Positions 24,378 to 36,857 of a stretch of 64,000 nt of DNA are shown in pieces. Below the pieces are notes generated by a model. That model was not told the DNA's origin, did not search any database, and saw only the letters and a list, made by a program, of their open reading frames with translations. Position numbers and translations under genes: made by a program. This DNA is from Hermatobates lingyangjiaoensis. Taxonomy: Eukaryota > Arthropoda > Insecta > Hemiptera > Hermatobatidae. The stretch spans positions 868,001 through 932,000 of the forward strand of contig JAPFBL010000231.1 in assembly GCA_026182355.1 (NCBI GenBank), in the 5' to 3' direction. The first letter of the stretch is position 1, and each line of letters starts with the position of its first letter.

Positions 24378-26227
24378 GATGGCTTTATATTTCTTTGTAA
24401 TGTGAAGACTGTTCTTACTTTACTAATTTGAGTCGAGAGACATATGTTTTCTTCATCTTCACAAATTTCTAGTCAAGGTGCAGTTTTTTATTAACTTTTA
24501 GAATTTTATTTATTCTGTGATTATACATAAACTTTTTTTCCGGATTATCTTGACTGGTCAAATCGTTACTTAATTCCTTGAAAATATCCTCATATATGAT
24601 TTATTCCTATCTTTTTAAAAATAAATAGACATGGTTTTTATTAAATTTAATATAATTTCGGGAAATGAAATGAACAAACGGAAATAACCAGATTCTCATT
24701 TTCAGGAATTATAACAAAGCCTCCACTCATTAGTGAGGACAAAGGGGGAAATCAATGACACGTTAAAAATTCGAGAAGTTAAAAATTACTGATTTTTATT
24801 TCTATTTAGTTCAGAGATTAATTTTTAATATATAGTATTCGCATTTTTTTTTAAAAAACTATATTAATATGAATTCAATTATTGGCTAAAATAATCATTA
24901 AAATTAACGCTACTCTTTTCTTTATTGCATTTAAAATATATATCAATTATTTTATTAACTGCTGGTAACATTGGTAGGGTATCATAAAAAATAAAATGGT
25001 TATTCCTCGTCAGCCAACCTAAAAAACAAAATAGGCTGTTACATAAAGATGGAGCCGATGACCTAGTGTCTCCCTCTAATTTCAGTTTTTAAATGTAATG
25101 CTGTTTATATACAGATACCTTAATGAATGTCTATAGACCAAAGAAAATAACATTATCAATTATTTCCCAATGTTAGTTACCAATATGAGTTACTCAATAT
25201 TAATCCATAGTTCTAACTCATCTTCAGAATAACTCAAAAAACTTCTAATTTTGGTTTCGAAAAAACAATAAAAATTACCACATTTCTCTCAGGATTCTTA
25301 ATACTTTAATAAGAACTTCTCATTGATTTACTTTACACACCTCAGCTACAGCCTTAGACCCTATCGCTCACCGTCCCGGCTGTGCCACTGCTTGCTGCCT
25401 CAATGCAAAATGCACACGCTTTGCCAAGTATCTTGGAGATTAATTAGCACAATTAGTGTGCCACTGCAATTATTAAAAATAATCATACAATTACTTTTAA
25501 TAATTATAATAAAATTATTAGAAAATATTTTAGTTAATTTAATTAATAGAAACATAAGACTTTCTTCTTGATTAATAACATTTTGAAAGAAATCGTAGAG
25601 GCAGAGGAGCGCTAGAGTAATCTCTTTAGGTTTAGTTTAATACAGGGGAAGTTGACGAGTTTATCTTTTCAACTCCTTCTGTCTTAATTTCACTCGAGTT
25701 TCAAAGAGTAAACTAAGTTTCATATTTTGATCGACGCGGAACAACGCTATGTTTCAAAACAAAATTACAACGCTCAAATATTTCTCTTAGGTGAAACTGA
25801 CTTTTAGCTTTTACTGTAAATTGGCAACTAGGGTTCTATATCAAAATGTTTTTGTTGACAATATCCTAAAATTTTACACTCTATTTTAAGAAAATAGAAA
25901 CAAATACATTATTCCTTGAATTTATTTCAAGGTGAAGACGAATCACCTATCTTTGGATTGATTCACATCTATCTTCCTGATGACCAGCATTTATGATTTT
26001 TTTATGCGTGTTCTTTTTGTGGCTCTAATTTATAATAATATATATATATATATATAATATATATATATATAATATATATGAATAATTATCAAAATAACCT
26101 TGATGTAATTAGTGGATTACTTTACCCAATAAAGCAAATTTGGAAACAATGTTTCCGAATTTGTTTCATTGTGGTAAATTGTCCTATATATATATAATAC
26201 GGTACTGTTTTCTTGACCACAAAAATT
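24378..26227. other. Intronic AT-rich stretch
   Basis: No element assigned. Contains TA-rich simple sequence at about 26030-26080 and a small hairpin at 26130-26160. Confidence 0.5.
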
Positions 26228-26992
26228 CCAAAACATTTTTTTTTTTCTCGGAGTTTGGTCAGGGTAAATATATGGAATCACCTTTTTGCCAACGTTTCGT
26301 TTTATTTCAAGAATCCTCAGGCTTAAACTAACAAAAAACAATAAACAATGGACATTTTTTCATTTCTACTTTAAAAACATCATAAACAAATTGAAAAAAA
26401 AACTTACTGAAGGCTTGGTTCTGTTACATTTACAAACAACCGTTAACTGTCATTAATGTGCTGTTCCAAGCGACAAATTATTGAACCACTGTTTTTTTAG
26501 TATAATCCATTATATATAAACATATATATTATACACATATTATAAATATATCTATTATAATATGTATCACCATAATATATATCTATAATCATTTATAATA
26601 AATTATTATTTTAACAATCCTTAAAACTATAAACTAGATAAATTGCATCTTTAACTATTTATGATGGAACTATAAATCCTACTTAAATTGTCTGATCTGT
26701 TTTTCTATTGCAAGTATTATTATATTTTGATATGTATCATTTCTTTTATCAATCTTTTTTGTATGAAGTTTCATAATCTAAAATTGATGCATTCTCAAAT
26801 TGAAATGTGTGTTGATTTTATTGCATGCGAGCTAGGGCACAAAACATTTTTTTATTTTTAAAATTCGATTTGTGTAAAGCTAATTCTATCTTTTAGATAT
26901 TGTTTGGTTTGACCTATGTATACATTATTACAATTATTGCAAGGAATAGAATATATTATATTCTTTTAATTAGTTTGTTGATAGGTGATTTG
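26228..26992 (-). mobile_element. Penelope-like element, partial inverted copy
   Basis: Reverse complement of the 3' part of the copy at 27000-28711, with few differences. It starts within the GIY-YIG endonuclease coding part (about 26992) and runs leftward through the 3' non-coding end. It contains the hammerhead-like motif on the minus strand (CTGAGGA 26320-26314, GAAA 26298-26295), with a weakened hairpin. Its homology stops abruptly where the longer copy begins, so the two copies stand head to head. Confidence 0.88.
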
Positions 26993-26999
26993 GTAAATA

Positions 27000-28711
27000 A
27001 TTAGATATGTTGTAAAATAGATGTTAGTTCATTTTTACTAACATCCCAATTGACATGGTGAAAAAATAGTGAAAGACTCTGGAATAAAATTTTCAGAACC
27101 GCACAAATTAACTATAAGACTTTATGAACATTATTAGGTTATGCACATCAGAGGGTTTTTCCTATATGAAAATGACTTACAGAATTATAGATGGAGTAGC
27201 AATGGTAAGTCCCATTTGCCATTTTGGCAGATTTAGTGATGGATTACCTTCTTGATACAGTAATTAATGTAATACCTTTTCCAATGCCTTTCATTTATAA
27301 ATATGTAGATGACCTGTTTTTAACAATTCCCCAAGAGTCGTTGATACAGTACTGGACCATTTCAATTCGTTCCATTCAAAATTAAAATTTGTAATAGAAT
27401 TAGAAAAAGATCGTAGCCTCCATTTCTAGATACAATAGTATACAGAAATCCGAGGGTACCTAGTGTCGATTGGTGGCGTAAACCACAAAAATCTGATAGA
27501 TACCTAAATTTTTTATCCCACCACCCTCTAAAACACAAAATTAACACTGCATTAGCTTTGAAACATAGAGCCATACATTTATGTGATAATCAATTTATAC
27601 AGAAAATTTAAATATAGTAAAAAATATATTGAAACAAAACAATTACCCGCACCATTTATAAATAAAATAATGCGATCAACAGTTAGTAACCATAATGAAA
27701 TAACTCCACAGGTAGACGCTAATAGAAATATAACACCGGATTTAAACACTGAAGAAGGTAATGAAATAAATCAGCACTCCAGTAATAATGGCCTCACCAA
27801 CTCACCACAGTATAGATCAGTGACATATGTGAAAGGACTGACAGAACAGATTGGAAAAATACTTAAGGAAGCTAACTTTAAAATAACATATAAAGTAAAG
27901 AAAAAATTAAATACATGCATTTTTACGAACACCAAATCACCTATCAACAAACTAATTAAAAGCAATATAATATATTCTATTCCTTGCAATAATTGTAATA
28001 ATGTATACATAGGTCAAACCAAACAATATCTAAAAGATAGATTAGCTTTACACAAATCGAATTTAAAAATAAAAAATGTTTTGTGCCCTAGCCTCGCATG
28101 CAATTAAAAATCAACACACATTTCAATTTGAGAATGCATCAATTTTAGATTATGAAACTTCATACAAAAAGATTGATAAAAGAAATGATACATATCAAAA
28201 ATACTAATAATACTTGCAATAGAAAAACAGATACAGACAATTTAAGTAGGATTTATAGTTCCATCATAAATAGTTAAAGATGCAATGTTATCTAGTTTAT
28301 AGTTTTAAGGATTGTTAAAATAATAATTTATTATAAATGTATTATAGATATATATTATGGTGATACATATTATAATAGATATATATTATAATATGTGTAT
28401 AAGTATATATGTTTATATATAATGGATTATACTAAAAAAACAGTGGTTCAATAATTTGTCGCTTGGAACAGCACATGTAATGACAGTTAACGGTTGTTTG
28501 TAAATGTAACAGAACCAAGCCTTCAGTAAGTTCTTTTTTCAATTTGTTTATGATGTTTTTAAAGTAGAAATGAAAAAATGTCCATTGTTTATTGTTTTTT
28601 GTTAGTTTATAGCCCTGAGGATGTCTTGAAATAAAGACGAAACGTTGGCAAAAAGGTGATTCCATATATTTACCCTGACCAAACTCCGAGAAAAAGAAAA
28701 AGTGTTTTGTA
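27000..28711 (+). mobile_element. Penelope-like element, 5'-truncated copy
   Basis: A retroelement fragment holding, in order, the C-terminal part of a reverse transcriptase (27000-27580), a GIY-YIG endonuclease domain (27580-28110) and a 3' non-coding end. The reverse transcriptase part shows YKYVDD at 27296-27313, the catalytic motif C, but has frameshifts. The 3' end carries CTGAGGA (28615-28621), a perfect GTCTT/AAGAC hairpin and GAAA (28639-28642), followed by CGTTGG. The gene order RT then GIY-YIG defines EN-plus Penelope-like elements. The 5' part of the RT is missing. Confidence 0.9.
27583..28107 (+). pseudogene. Penelope-like polyprotein fragment with GIY-YIG endonuclease
   Basis: An open frame of 174 codons; the Met at its start is only the first ATG after an upstream lesion, not a true start. 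The C-terminal third reads IIYSIPCNNCNNVYIGQTKQ, which contains the two halves of the GIY-YIG signature (IYS and VYIG) and a CxxC pair typical of Penelope-type endonucleases. DRL and HK follow, as expected. The frame ends early through a frameshift near 28085; the next frame continues with recognisable C-terminal sequence. The enzyme nicks DNA to prime reverse transcription. This copy is broken. Confidence 0.85.
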
Positions 28712-28739
28712 TATATATATAATAAAGCATAAATAATCA

Positions 28740-29514
28740 TAAATAGTAAATAAATTATTATTGCTTAATTCTTAGCTTATTAATGAATTGATTTTAATTA
28801 ATTAAGTAATACTGCAAAAATAACAATAAACCTATTTAGAATTTTAAAATAATAGATATAAAAAATTAATACATAAAATATGTAAATTTACTAAATGTAT
28901 AACATAATGTTAATTAAGTGAATTTTAAGGCAAAGTTGTTAAAAATGAAACTTTGTATCTGCCATACAGTAAGTTTCACGAAATGCAGAATAGCAGTTTT
29001 TTTCGACATTTGGATAACTAAATAGTAAAGAATGAAGTTTTTATAAAATTCTTCTGGAACTCTGCGGAACTTATAGCTGTTTTCAAATTAGATTAAAAAA
29101 TTAAAAAATATTGTATGATTTTGTATAAATATTAGTAATTAATTAAGAAAATTCAAAATATTTTGTTCAGTAATTATAATACACGTAAATATTGTACTCA
29201 CCATCACGATTTCCGTCCATTTTAATTTATGGTAGTTGCTGAGAACCGAAAAATGTGACACGTGTTTAAAATAACGGCTGACTTGTGATTGTCGTATCCT
29301 GTAACAGCTATTCTCTCAACGGCTATGTCGCTAACCATGTAGAGCATTACTGTGATACCTTTGAATTTATTTAGCCGTGAAAATAGACATTCTATGAATC
29401 TAACTACCCAACTGCTTACTTAAAAATACCTATAAGAAAGCTTGTTTTTTCGACTTATGACCAGCTTTTCGGGATTTTGCCCCACTGTGATTCGTTTCGC
29501 AAGTACTTTACTCT
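28740..29514. other. Intronic AT-rich stretch
   Basis: Nothing recognised. Confidence 0.5.
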
Positions 29515-29537
29515 GTGTCTATAGTTTACTGTGATAC

Positions 29538-29587
<50 letters not shown>
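29538..29587. repeat. (TA)n microsatellite
   Basis: About 25 TA units. It creates a repetitive Tyr/Ile open frame that is not a gene. Confidence 0.97.
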
Positions 29588-29589
<2 letters not shown>

Positions 29590-29590
<1 letters not shown>

Positions 29591-29935
29591 AGAAATTCCC
29601 CTGGTCTAAATTTAATCAGATAATTTTTTTCCCCTCGTTTAATTTTAGTTTTATGTTTTTTTCCTTTGCTTTCTCTTTTTTACTTTTCTCCTCCTTTTAC
29701 TTAAATATCACTTTTATAATTTTACTTACTCACAGCCTAAACTGGTTCATGTTGGTAAGGTGGCTGCACTGCGTGTCATTGTATCGCGCCAGTTTACATC
29801 GGCCAGTGGACGCATTTACGTCTCCGTTCCTTCATTCTTTCTCCTTTTATTTTCTTTCTTTCTATTCTCCTGAAGACGGCGAAGACGCCGAAATTATCAA
29901 GATTTGTGAGTATTCGTCCTTTTTTTGTGTTCTCT
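29590..29935 (+). repeat. Penelope-type terminal sequence, solo
   Basis: A pyrimidine-rich tract (29620-29870) leads into CTGAAGA (29870-29876), a GGCG/CGCC hairpin and GAAA (29890-29893). The CTCCTGA-GA-CGGC start resembles the unit at 1199. No coding part is attached. The link to Penelope-like elements rests on the shared motif. Confidence 0.5.
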
Positions 29936-29991
29936 AGCTGTAACTTTAATTATATATATATATTATAATACAATATAATATATTATAATCA

Positions 29992-30251
29992 AGGAATACA
30001 CCACGAATACAATTGATACCTAGACACTGTCCCATTCAATTCAAAGGGTTGCAATTTCCCTTCAGCGTATGTTTCGAAATGACGATAAATAAGTCACAAG
30101 GCCAGACTCTGTCTACAGCAGGAGTTGAAGTGAGTGACACCAAGTGATTTTCTCATGGTCAACTGTATGTTGCTTGCCCATGAGTCAGAGGTGCCAACTC
30201 TCTATTATCACCTGAAGGACAGAGCTAATGTTGTGTATACAGAGGCACTTA
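29992..30251 (+). pseudogene. Helitron Rep/helicase C-terminal remnant
   Basis: Translation from 30001 gives PRIQLIPRHCPIQFK, then FEMTINKSQGQTL, then FSHGQLYVAC and finally a VVYTEAL-like end. INKSQGQT and HGQLYVA are the conserved C-terminal helicase motifs of the PIF1-like helicase in Helitrons, which move by rolling-circle replication. There are several in-frame stops and a frameshift near the end. No Rep domain, 5' TC end or clear 3' hairpin with CTRR was found nearby. A cellular PIF1 exon is less likely because of the stops. Confidence 0.85.
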
Positions 30252-32243
30252 GTTAAAACTGTGCTAATAAATATGATTTTCCTATTCTATAATTGTTCCA
30301 ATAATATTTTGAAATACCACGTATCATCTCTGAATTTTTGTAAATTACTATCAATGGTGTTATCGTCTGCCAGTAAATAATAAATTAGTAATGTAGCCTG
30401 AGGTATATTTGCTAATGACGTATAATGACGTATGTACTGACGTATATGTTTCAGCCTAATGTGAAATATTTAAAGCATGACTATTAATACTGGTACTTCT
30501 TATTTTCATATATAATTTTTGGTGGACTATATATGTAAAAATTTATATATATATATATAAATAAATAATTAAATTTTTTAATAATTTTATCTTCATAATA
30601 AAGTAATAAAATTCGAGTAACGTTTGCGCCGCTATATTTTTTTTATTTTTTTATCTATTTCATCTGAGAAGTTAAAGAGAGAGGAACATAATTTTATCAA
30701 TTTAACAGCCATTGCCTTAAACCAAATCTACTTCTTATGTTATGACCCCTATTATTTATGATCTGAGATTTACACCAAGTGAATACAAATGTAGCTAATA
30801 TCTGGAAGTAAAGATATATTGAATGGACTATCATAGAATTTTTATTCCTTAAATTGCTTTGAGCTAGTCAATCCTTTTATCATACACAAGGAATCCATAT
30901 TAACATTTGAACATAACAACCTATTACTTTGCATTTTGTTTATCATATTAATTTGTTCTTCCAAATACATTTATAAGAAAATGTTGAAAAGTGAAAGTTT
31001 CTATCAATAAACATATTTAAATAAATTGAATTACAATCACTTGATTTCAATCACTATTCATTAATATACTATTAGATCTAGCAAATAAATAGTGGAATAA
31101 ATTTAAACCATGTTGAAAAAGGGTTTCTCATCTGCACTAGATCTGAAATGCGAAGCAAGATATTTCATTTTTTAAGCTGTAGGATATATGGGATATCTAT
31201 AGCGTCTTTTATTTCATCAGTTCTTGTAATTATTATTAAATCAGACAACCTAGTTGATTTATTTCTAATTATTCAGAAATGAGAGAGAAACACATTTTAA
31301 GTATTTTTAATTGATTTTACAATCGTTTATAAGATAATATTGAACAAAAAATTTAACTTTCTCTTTTTTGATATAAAAGTTATTTTTGCTTCGAACAACA
31401 ATATTATAATAAACTGATAACAAAAAGCTTTCAACCCTGTAAGAATTGTAAATTATTATTTATCTCATGAACCAAAAAAGAATTTTATACAGAATTTAGT
31501 CAAAAAAGTAGTTGAAATCAGTAGTTTTTTTGAAGGGTAACATAAGAAATGTATTTAAGATAATAACCAGAGAATTCAAACGATGAACATATTGATCTGA
31601 ATTTCAAAACCATAGATATTTCAAATATCCATATAATTTGAAATTACAGCAGACTATTAGAAAAGCTTTAAAGGAAATCTACCTAAAGTAAGTCTACATA
31701 GTAAAACAGAAAAAAAATAAAATCTTTTTTTTTTAATTAAAAGAAAAGCATCGAAAGACCTGCAAGTAATATTTTGCATTCTACTAAATATAATGACTGT
31801 GTTAAAAGCACTGTGTTGAACGAGCTGTTTTCATTGAACGGCTATAGCAACATAGTTATTAAACATGCAACGCAACTGATCATTCATTCCACGTATTAAG
31901 TAAACGTCCATTTTTAAGAGGTTTAACTTAAAATATAGCTCTATTTTGTAATCATAGTTGAAATTGTTTGAGTGTTTAGTGAAAAACATTTTTTCCTTTT
32001 TTGCTTACTTATGCCTTGGATGAATGAAAATTGCTATCATCAGCATACTGTGAAATTCCTTTGTCATATTCATTTTTATTACAATTGTAATGTAAACCCA
32101 ATTTTTTTTTCAACTATTCTTAATTGAAAAATTTCAATACCTTTTTTTAATTTTTTAAAATTATTGTATTAAACAGGATGCAATTTTCTGTATTCTTTTT
32201 ATATGATTGATTGCTCAACTTTTAAAATCGATTATTCTTTTTC
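30252..32243. other. Intronic AT-rich stretch
   Basis: Nothing recognised beyond simple AT sequence. Confidence 0.5.
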
Positions 32244-33176
32244 CTTTACTATAAGTACAGTATAATGATCGTGAAAAAATTTGATCTCTCGAGATTTTGA
32301 AAAAATTACATGTTTTGAGGTCCCAGAAGTTTTATGAGTTTCTTCCATGATGTGTGTGTGTGTGTAAGTGTTTGTGTGTGTGTGGGGTGGGTGGGTAGAG
32401 TATGTATCCAAAGATTGCGGCCGGTTCAGAATCTTTGATGGATTAAATTCATATTTACGCAAAAATGGACCTCATAGTGTAGATGAACCCTTTTGTTTGG
32501 GAGCAATAATGAATGACGGGAAAGTCACTTTATTTGCCAAAAACCTGTTTTTAGACTACATTTGTTTTCTCTTAAACTACAACTTCTAGAGTCTTGAAAT
32601 TTTGGCATTATCTTTGAGGTGCCAAAAGCAATAAACCAAAAATATCCTTAGATTCTTCGAACAAGTGAAAATATTTGTTTTCAATAAAATTTAAAAATTC
32701 TGACTTACAATTCAATCTGAAAGCTTGTGAGAGTGATACAAGCCATAGTGTTTGACGGATCAAAATGAAACAATACCCAGAAATAGAACATTAAGTGGAA
32801 AGTAAGTTGAGATTATTTTTTCAAAATTTCATTCATCAAAGAGCTGTTATAGTACACTTTTTTTTTTAAAGAAATAGTTATTTTGACATTAAACGGCTCA
32901 TTAAAGAACCATGAAAATTTACTGAAACATTGAAAAAAAATTAACAACTTATAAAAAAATTCACATAATTTCAATTACGGCAAAGTGAAATAACGCTGTA
33001 AAAACTGATTGCTTATCCTAGACTAAACGATCACCTGCTATACTTGTCGGTTAAATTTATTGACTTATATGAGATATAAGAGGAATAGTATTATTACATG
33101 TAAAATTCTGCCAATGAATATAAATTTCTGTTGGTTTCAATGGTATCATGGATTTGTCTCACAATATGCTCTAATG

Positions 33177-33384
33177 AATCTACATATTGCATCCTTGATC
33201 AAAACTTAGTGTTAGGGAATATTGGATTGTGAGGAATGGACTCTTTTTTCAAGAAAGAGGAGTTGTTTGTTGACAAATGGATATTTGTCAACAAACAACT
33301 CCTCTTTCTTGAAAAAAGAGTCCATTCCTCACAATCCAATATTCCCTAACACTAAGTTTTGATCAAGGATGCAATATGTAGATT
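33177..33384. repeat. Perfect 208-bp palindrome
   Basis: Arms 33177-33278 and 33283-33384 are exact reverse complements over 102 bp, separated by GGAT. One arm corresponds to sequence that is single in the related repeat copy at about 43260-43400, so the second arm is an inverted duplication within this copy. Confidence 0.97.
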
Positions 33385-33875
33385 TTTTCACTATTTCTAG
33401 TCTAATAGTTTATACAATTTTTTTTTAAAAAATTTGAAGCTTCCAGCTATAAAAGTTTTAAATTATACTGAATAGCTGGCTTTGACTCTGATTTGAGTTA
33501 GTAAAAGTGGCTAATCACCAATATATTTTTCTCAATATACATTCAGAGCAACCAGTAACATTTAACAGAGTACAGCACGCAGGAAAAAGATATTACTCTC
33601 TCAGAGTGAATTGATATAAATGGTTTTTGACGAATGGAAAGAAAAGTAAATTTTATTAAATGCTAGGAAGCCATAAAATTCCTAGTATAATAATTCTATA
33701 AAAGACCTAATATAAAACATAATTCAAAATTTAAAACATTTTTTGAAAATTCTAACATAGTGCAATCAGTCATTATGTAATAATATCCTAGCAATATAGG
33801 ATATTGCTATTTATTAGCAATATCCTTATACTTTCGACAGTATAAATACAAGTTTAATAGTTATTTACTCATTAT

Positions 33876-34095
33876 AGGGTAAAAAGCTAATGAAATGGTT
33901 TCCAATGGTAAGCCACTCTCTTCCTTATTTTATTTTATTTTTATTTTGTATATATTTACTTTGTACTATAGATAACTCTCTGATAACATTGTATTTTTTA
34001 GCTAATGCCTGAGGAAGTACACCACGTGTTTGAAACGCGTTGTTTATACCATTAAATGTTTATATGTGGAAACCATTTCATTAGCTTTTTACCCT
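33876..34095 (+). repeat. Short unit with 28-bp inverted ends and hammerhead-like motif
   Basis: Perfect 28-bp inverted ends at 33876-33903 and 34068-34095. Inside is CTGAGGA (34009-34015), a hairpin and GAAA (34032-34035) followed by CGCG. It interrupts repeat R relative to the copy near 58140. Confidence 0.8.
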
Positions 34096-34789
34096 AAAAT
34101 TCTTTGAAGAACAATAAATGTAATTATCCTACATTTTAAATTAAAAATGATTTAAAATTACATTTTTTCTCAGATGCTATTGACATCATTCAGAGAAAAT
34201 AGGAATATTTGCCAGTTTGAATTGGGAGACTTTGTCTTAAATCTTCACTGGAGAAGGAGTTCAGGTATAATATGTAAGAGATCCACTGACTATTAGAACA
34301 AAAGCCATCTCCTCCTGAAGAGATTATTTCGTAACATGAAATCTACACTTTCGCTTTTCAAAACTATTATTACAGCTGTAATTATACTAATGATATTATA
34401 TGCATCAGTGGTGTGATATACAAAAAGAAGCCGATATATGGATAAATGGGTCAATCACTATCTGTACTACCTCCAGCAATGAAAGACTAATAAACATCTC
34501 CATTTAGACATTTATATTAATCATAAAATTAACAGTATATATTATACATCCCAGAAGTATGACATTATGTTTAATTATAGTAAATTTGAGTGTAGGCTAC
34601 TCTAGATATTTTATTTTTTTCTGCTATGAACAATATTTTAAGGAAATTCGAAGTGGCGGCATCATGAGTTTGATTTATAAAACTGAAATTGAAACTCTTG
34701 ATGGACTCTTAATTATATATATTATATATATATATATCAAGTGTTTGCAACAATTGAGGGTTTAACCTGAACGTTGTCGCAACCCTGCT

Positions 34790-35000
34790 AGAACCTGCTT
34801 TTGGTTTTGTATTCACTTGTATTGTTTCCTGTTTTATTTATGTTAAAATACTTCTGTTCAGTTTTTCTTTTTTCTTTTTTTTTTTTTTTTGAGAATTGTC
34901 ATATTCACTTATTATGATTTTGAGAAAGTGTTAGACCTGAAGATGTCCTATGATGGTCGAAAGCTTGTCTGTTTTTGAACATGTGAGTATTTGATTAAAG
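34790..35000 (+). repeat. Penelope-type terminal sequence, solo
   Basis: A pyrimidine-rich tract, then CTGAAGA (34937-34943), a hairpin and GAAA (34959-34962) followed by GCTTGTC. The block GGTCGAAAGCTT is shared with the minus-strand motif near 45353. Confidence 0.5.
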
Positions 35001-36119
35001 TCGTTTTGTACTAGCCTTCATAATAGTTTTGCTTGTCACGTTGACATGTCTCTGGACCATTTTATATAGAAATTGCCTCCAGTACATCGAAAGTTAGTAA
35101 GAAAAATCGAGGCCATCAGCAGAAAGGTCGTAAATGCAGAAGCTGCTGCACATTTTAATTCCATTTGTTTATAAGAAGATCTGCTGCCTATTTATACTAA
35201 TATATATAAGAAAAAACAAAGAAACTACAACTAACTAGTAACACAAGTGTGTAAAGCTCTTTTAAGAGTTTAAAACTATTTGTTTTAAAATAGTTTAAAC
35301 CATATAGTTCTTGAAAAAAAAAAGTTCTTAAAATATAGTTCTTAAAAAATATTTTAAGCCTTAAAAAAATCACATTGGGATCCTTCTTTGATATAGATGG
35401 TGGTTTCGATATGTGTTTTTTAAATCAATTGAATCAGTACTAATGCGTAGATTTATTGATCCAGGAGATATAAAATAGAAAACAATAATTTAACGCAGGA
35501 ATAATTAATAAGAATATTAGTTGATCACCTATGTTCTACCACAACTGAAATATTCACCAGTAAACGAGATCATGAAAGAAGTATGATAATGCTAGCAAAG
35601 TGGTGATTAGTTCTGGTGACCCCTGAATACTCAAAATAATGACAACTATTACGTTCTCTCTATATTAACATAAGAAGATTTTTGGTAAATAAACATCTTA
35701 ATAATGGACAGTATACTTTTTTTGTAACACACTAAGGAAAATGCCAAGGACTAATTTTCCAAACAAAAGTTTTCTTGTCTTCACAATATAACTCTCGAAT
35801 TGCAAATAACAGTGGGAAGGATACAAGTTTGTTCATCTCACCAATTACACAGTGAAGCATGACTAACGGAAGGAGAGAGCTCCATAGCATAGTGATTCGG
35901 TTGTTGATCAACCTTCTCTTCCATGAAGTAGCCTGTCTACTCTAGTTGTCGGCTACTCTGGACTCGTAATGAGAGAAAGAGAGAGAGAGAGATAGAGAAG
36001 AATAAAATGCTTGAATTGCAGAAGGGATCCCTTTGGGAATTTCTTTCGAATCCTCTCAACACAAAATTAACAGCAAGAATTTCCCCTTGGAAGATAGTGG
36101 TTATATATACCTTCTAAAG
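35001..36119. other. Intronic stretch
   Basis: AT-rich; a GA-rich simple run at about 35970-36000. No element recognised. Confidence 0.5.
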
Positions 36120-36224
36120 CAGGGCTCTCCAAACTCTGGCCCGCGGGCCACATCCGGCCCACCAAACAAATCCCTGTTGGTGGCCTTGAAAAAAATAATT
36201 ATCTGAATTATTCAAAGCTTGGTT

Positions 36225-36241
36225 GGGGGGGGGGGGGGGGG
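36225..36241 (+). repeat. Run of 17 G
   Basis: Homopolymer inside the hAT element; length may be a base-calling artefact. Confidence 0.95.
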
Positions 36242-36674
36242 CCCTGGCTGGCTAGTGGTGCTAAGACTGAGTCAGTTTCCCTCTCTCGCGATAGTGTGAC
36301 AGATACTAGTACTGGTAAGTATGTGCTGTGCATTACAACCATTTAGTTGTATATAACTGTATATTGAGCACAGTCTGCATTCTCAACAAGCTAATATTGT
36401 CAAGCTACGACTCAAGTAAATGAGTACCCGACGTACAGATGGCTCTGAACTCTACACTTCACCATAGTTTGACATATCTCCTTTTGAATTTCTCGATGGA
36501 ACAAAAATGAAGTATCAGGAGTTAAATTTAAAACCTTAATGAAAATTATTGGTCTCCAGACAGATGACAGACCAAAACATAAATATAGAGAAGGAAATGT
36601 GATTGAGTTTTATAAATGCCTGAAGCAAGATCAGTTTTCAAAGTTTATAAAGTTCGGTTGTAGCTTTGTGTCCA

Positions 36675-36857
36675 TTTTTTGTACAAACATACTTGTGTGA
36701 ACAAACATTTTCGAAAATAAATATGCGAAATCTAACTATAGAGCAAATTTGTCTCATGATCATTTGAAATAAATTCTTACAATGGACTCATCTAATCTGG
36801 AACGTGATTTTAATGAAATTTTGAAGTCAAAACGACAGTATCTTTCGTCACACTAAT
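36675..36857 (+). pseudogene. hAT transposase C-terminal remnant
   Basis: One frame reads YLCEQTFSK, a hallmark of the hAT C-terminal dimerisation domain. After a frameshift another frame reads NLSHDHLK, then a conserved-looking end LKSKRQYLSSH before a stop. In intact relatives these blocks are continuous, so this copy has at least one frameshift and one stop. It catalysed cut-and-paste transposition when intact. Confidence 0.8.

Larger units (their letters stand above)
32244..34620 (+). repeat. Dispersed repeat R, copy 2 (longest)
   Basis: Starts with TTTACTATAAGTA-AGTAT, itself a short palindrome, then a GT microsatellite (about 32350-32390), and ends near GTGTAGGCTACTC. The copies at 57052-58660 (plus) and 42650-44384 (minus) share the order throughout. 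This copy also carries the perfect palindrome at 33177-33384 and an inserted unit at 33876-34095. No transposase or terminal inverted repeat was recognised, so its class is unknown. Confidence 0.85.

Noticed and set aside
29515..29937. Open frame of 140 codons rich in Tyr and Ile
   Set aside because: Starts in a TA microsatellite and then covers a pyrimidine-rich repeat; no protein-like features.
32352..32391. Open frames across the GT run
   Set aside because: Low-complexity Cys/Val and His/Thr frames from a microsatellite.
34290..34335. Another CTGAAGA motif
   Set aside because: Followed by GTAA instead of GAAA, with no hairpin, and it is part of repeat R.
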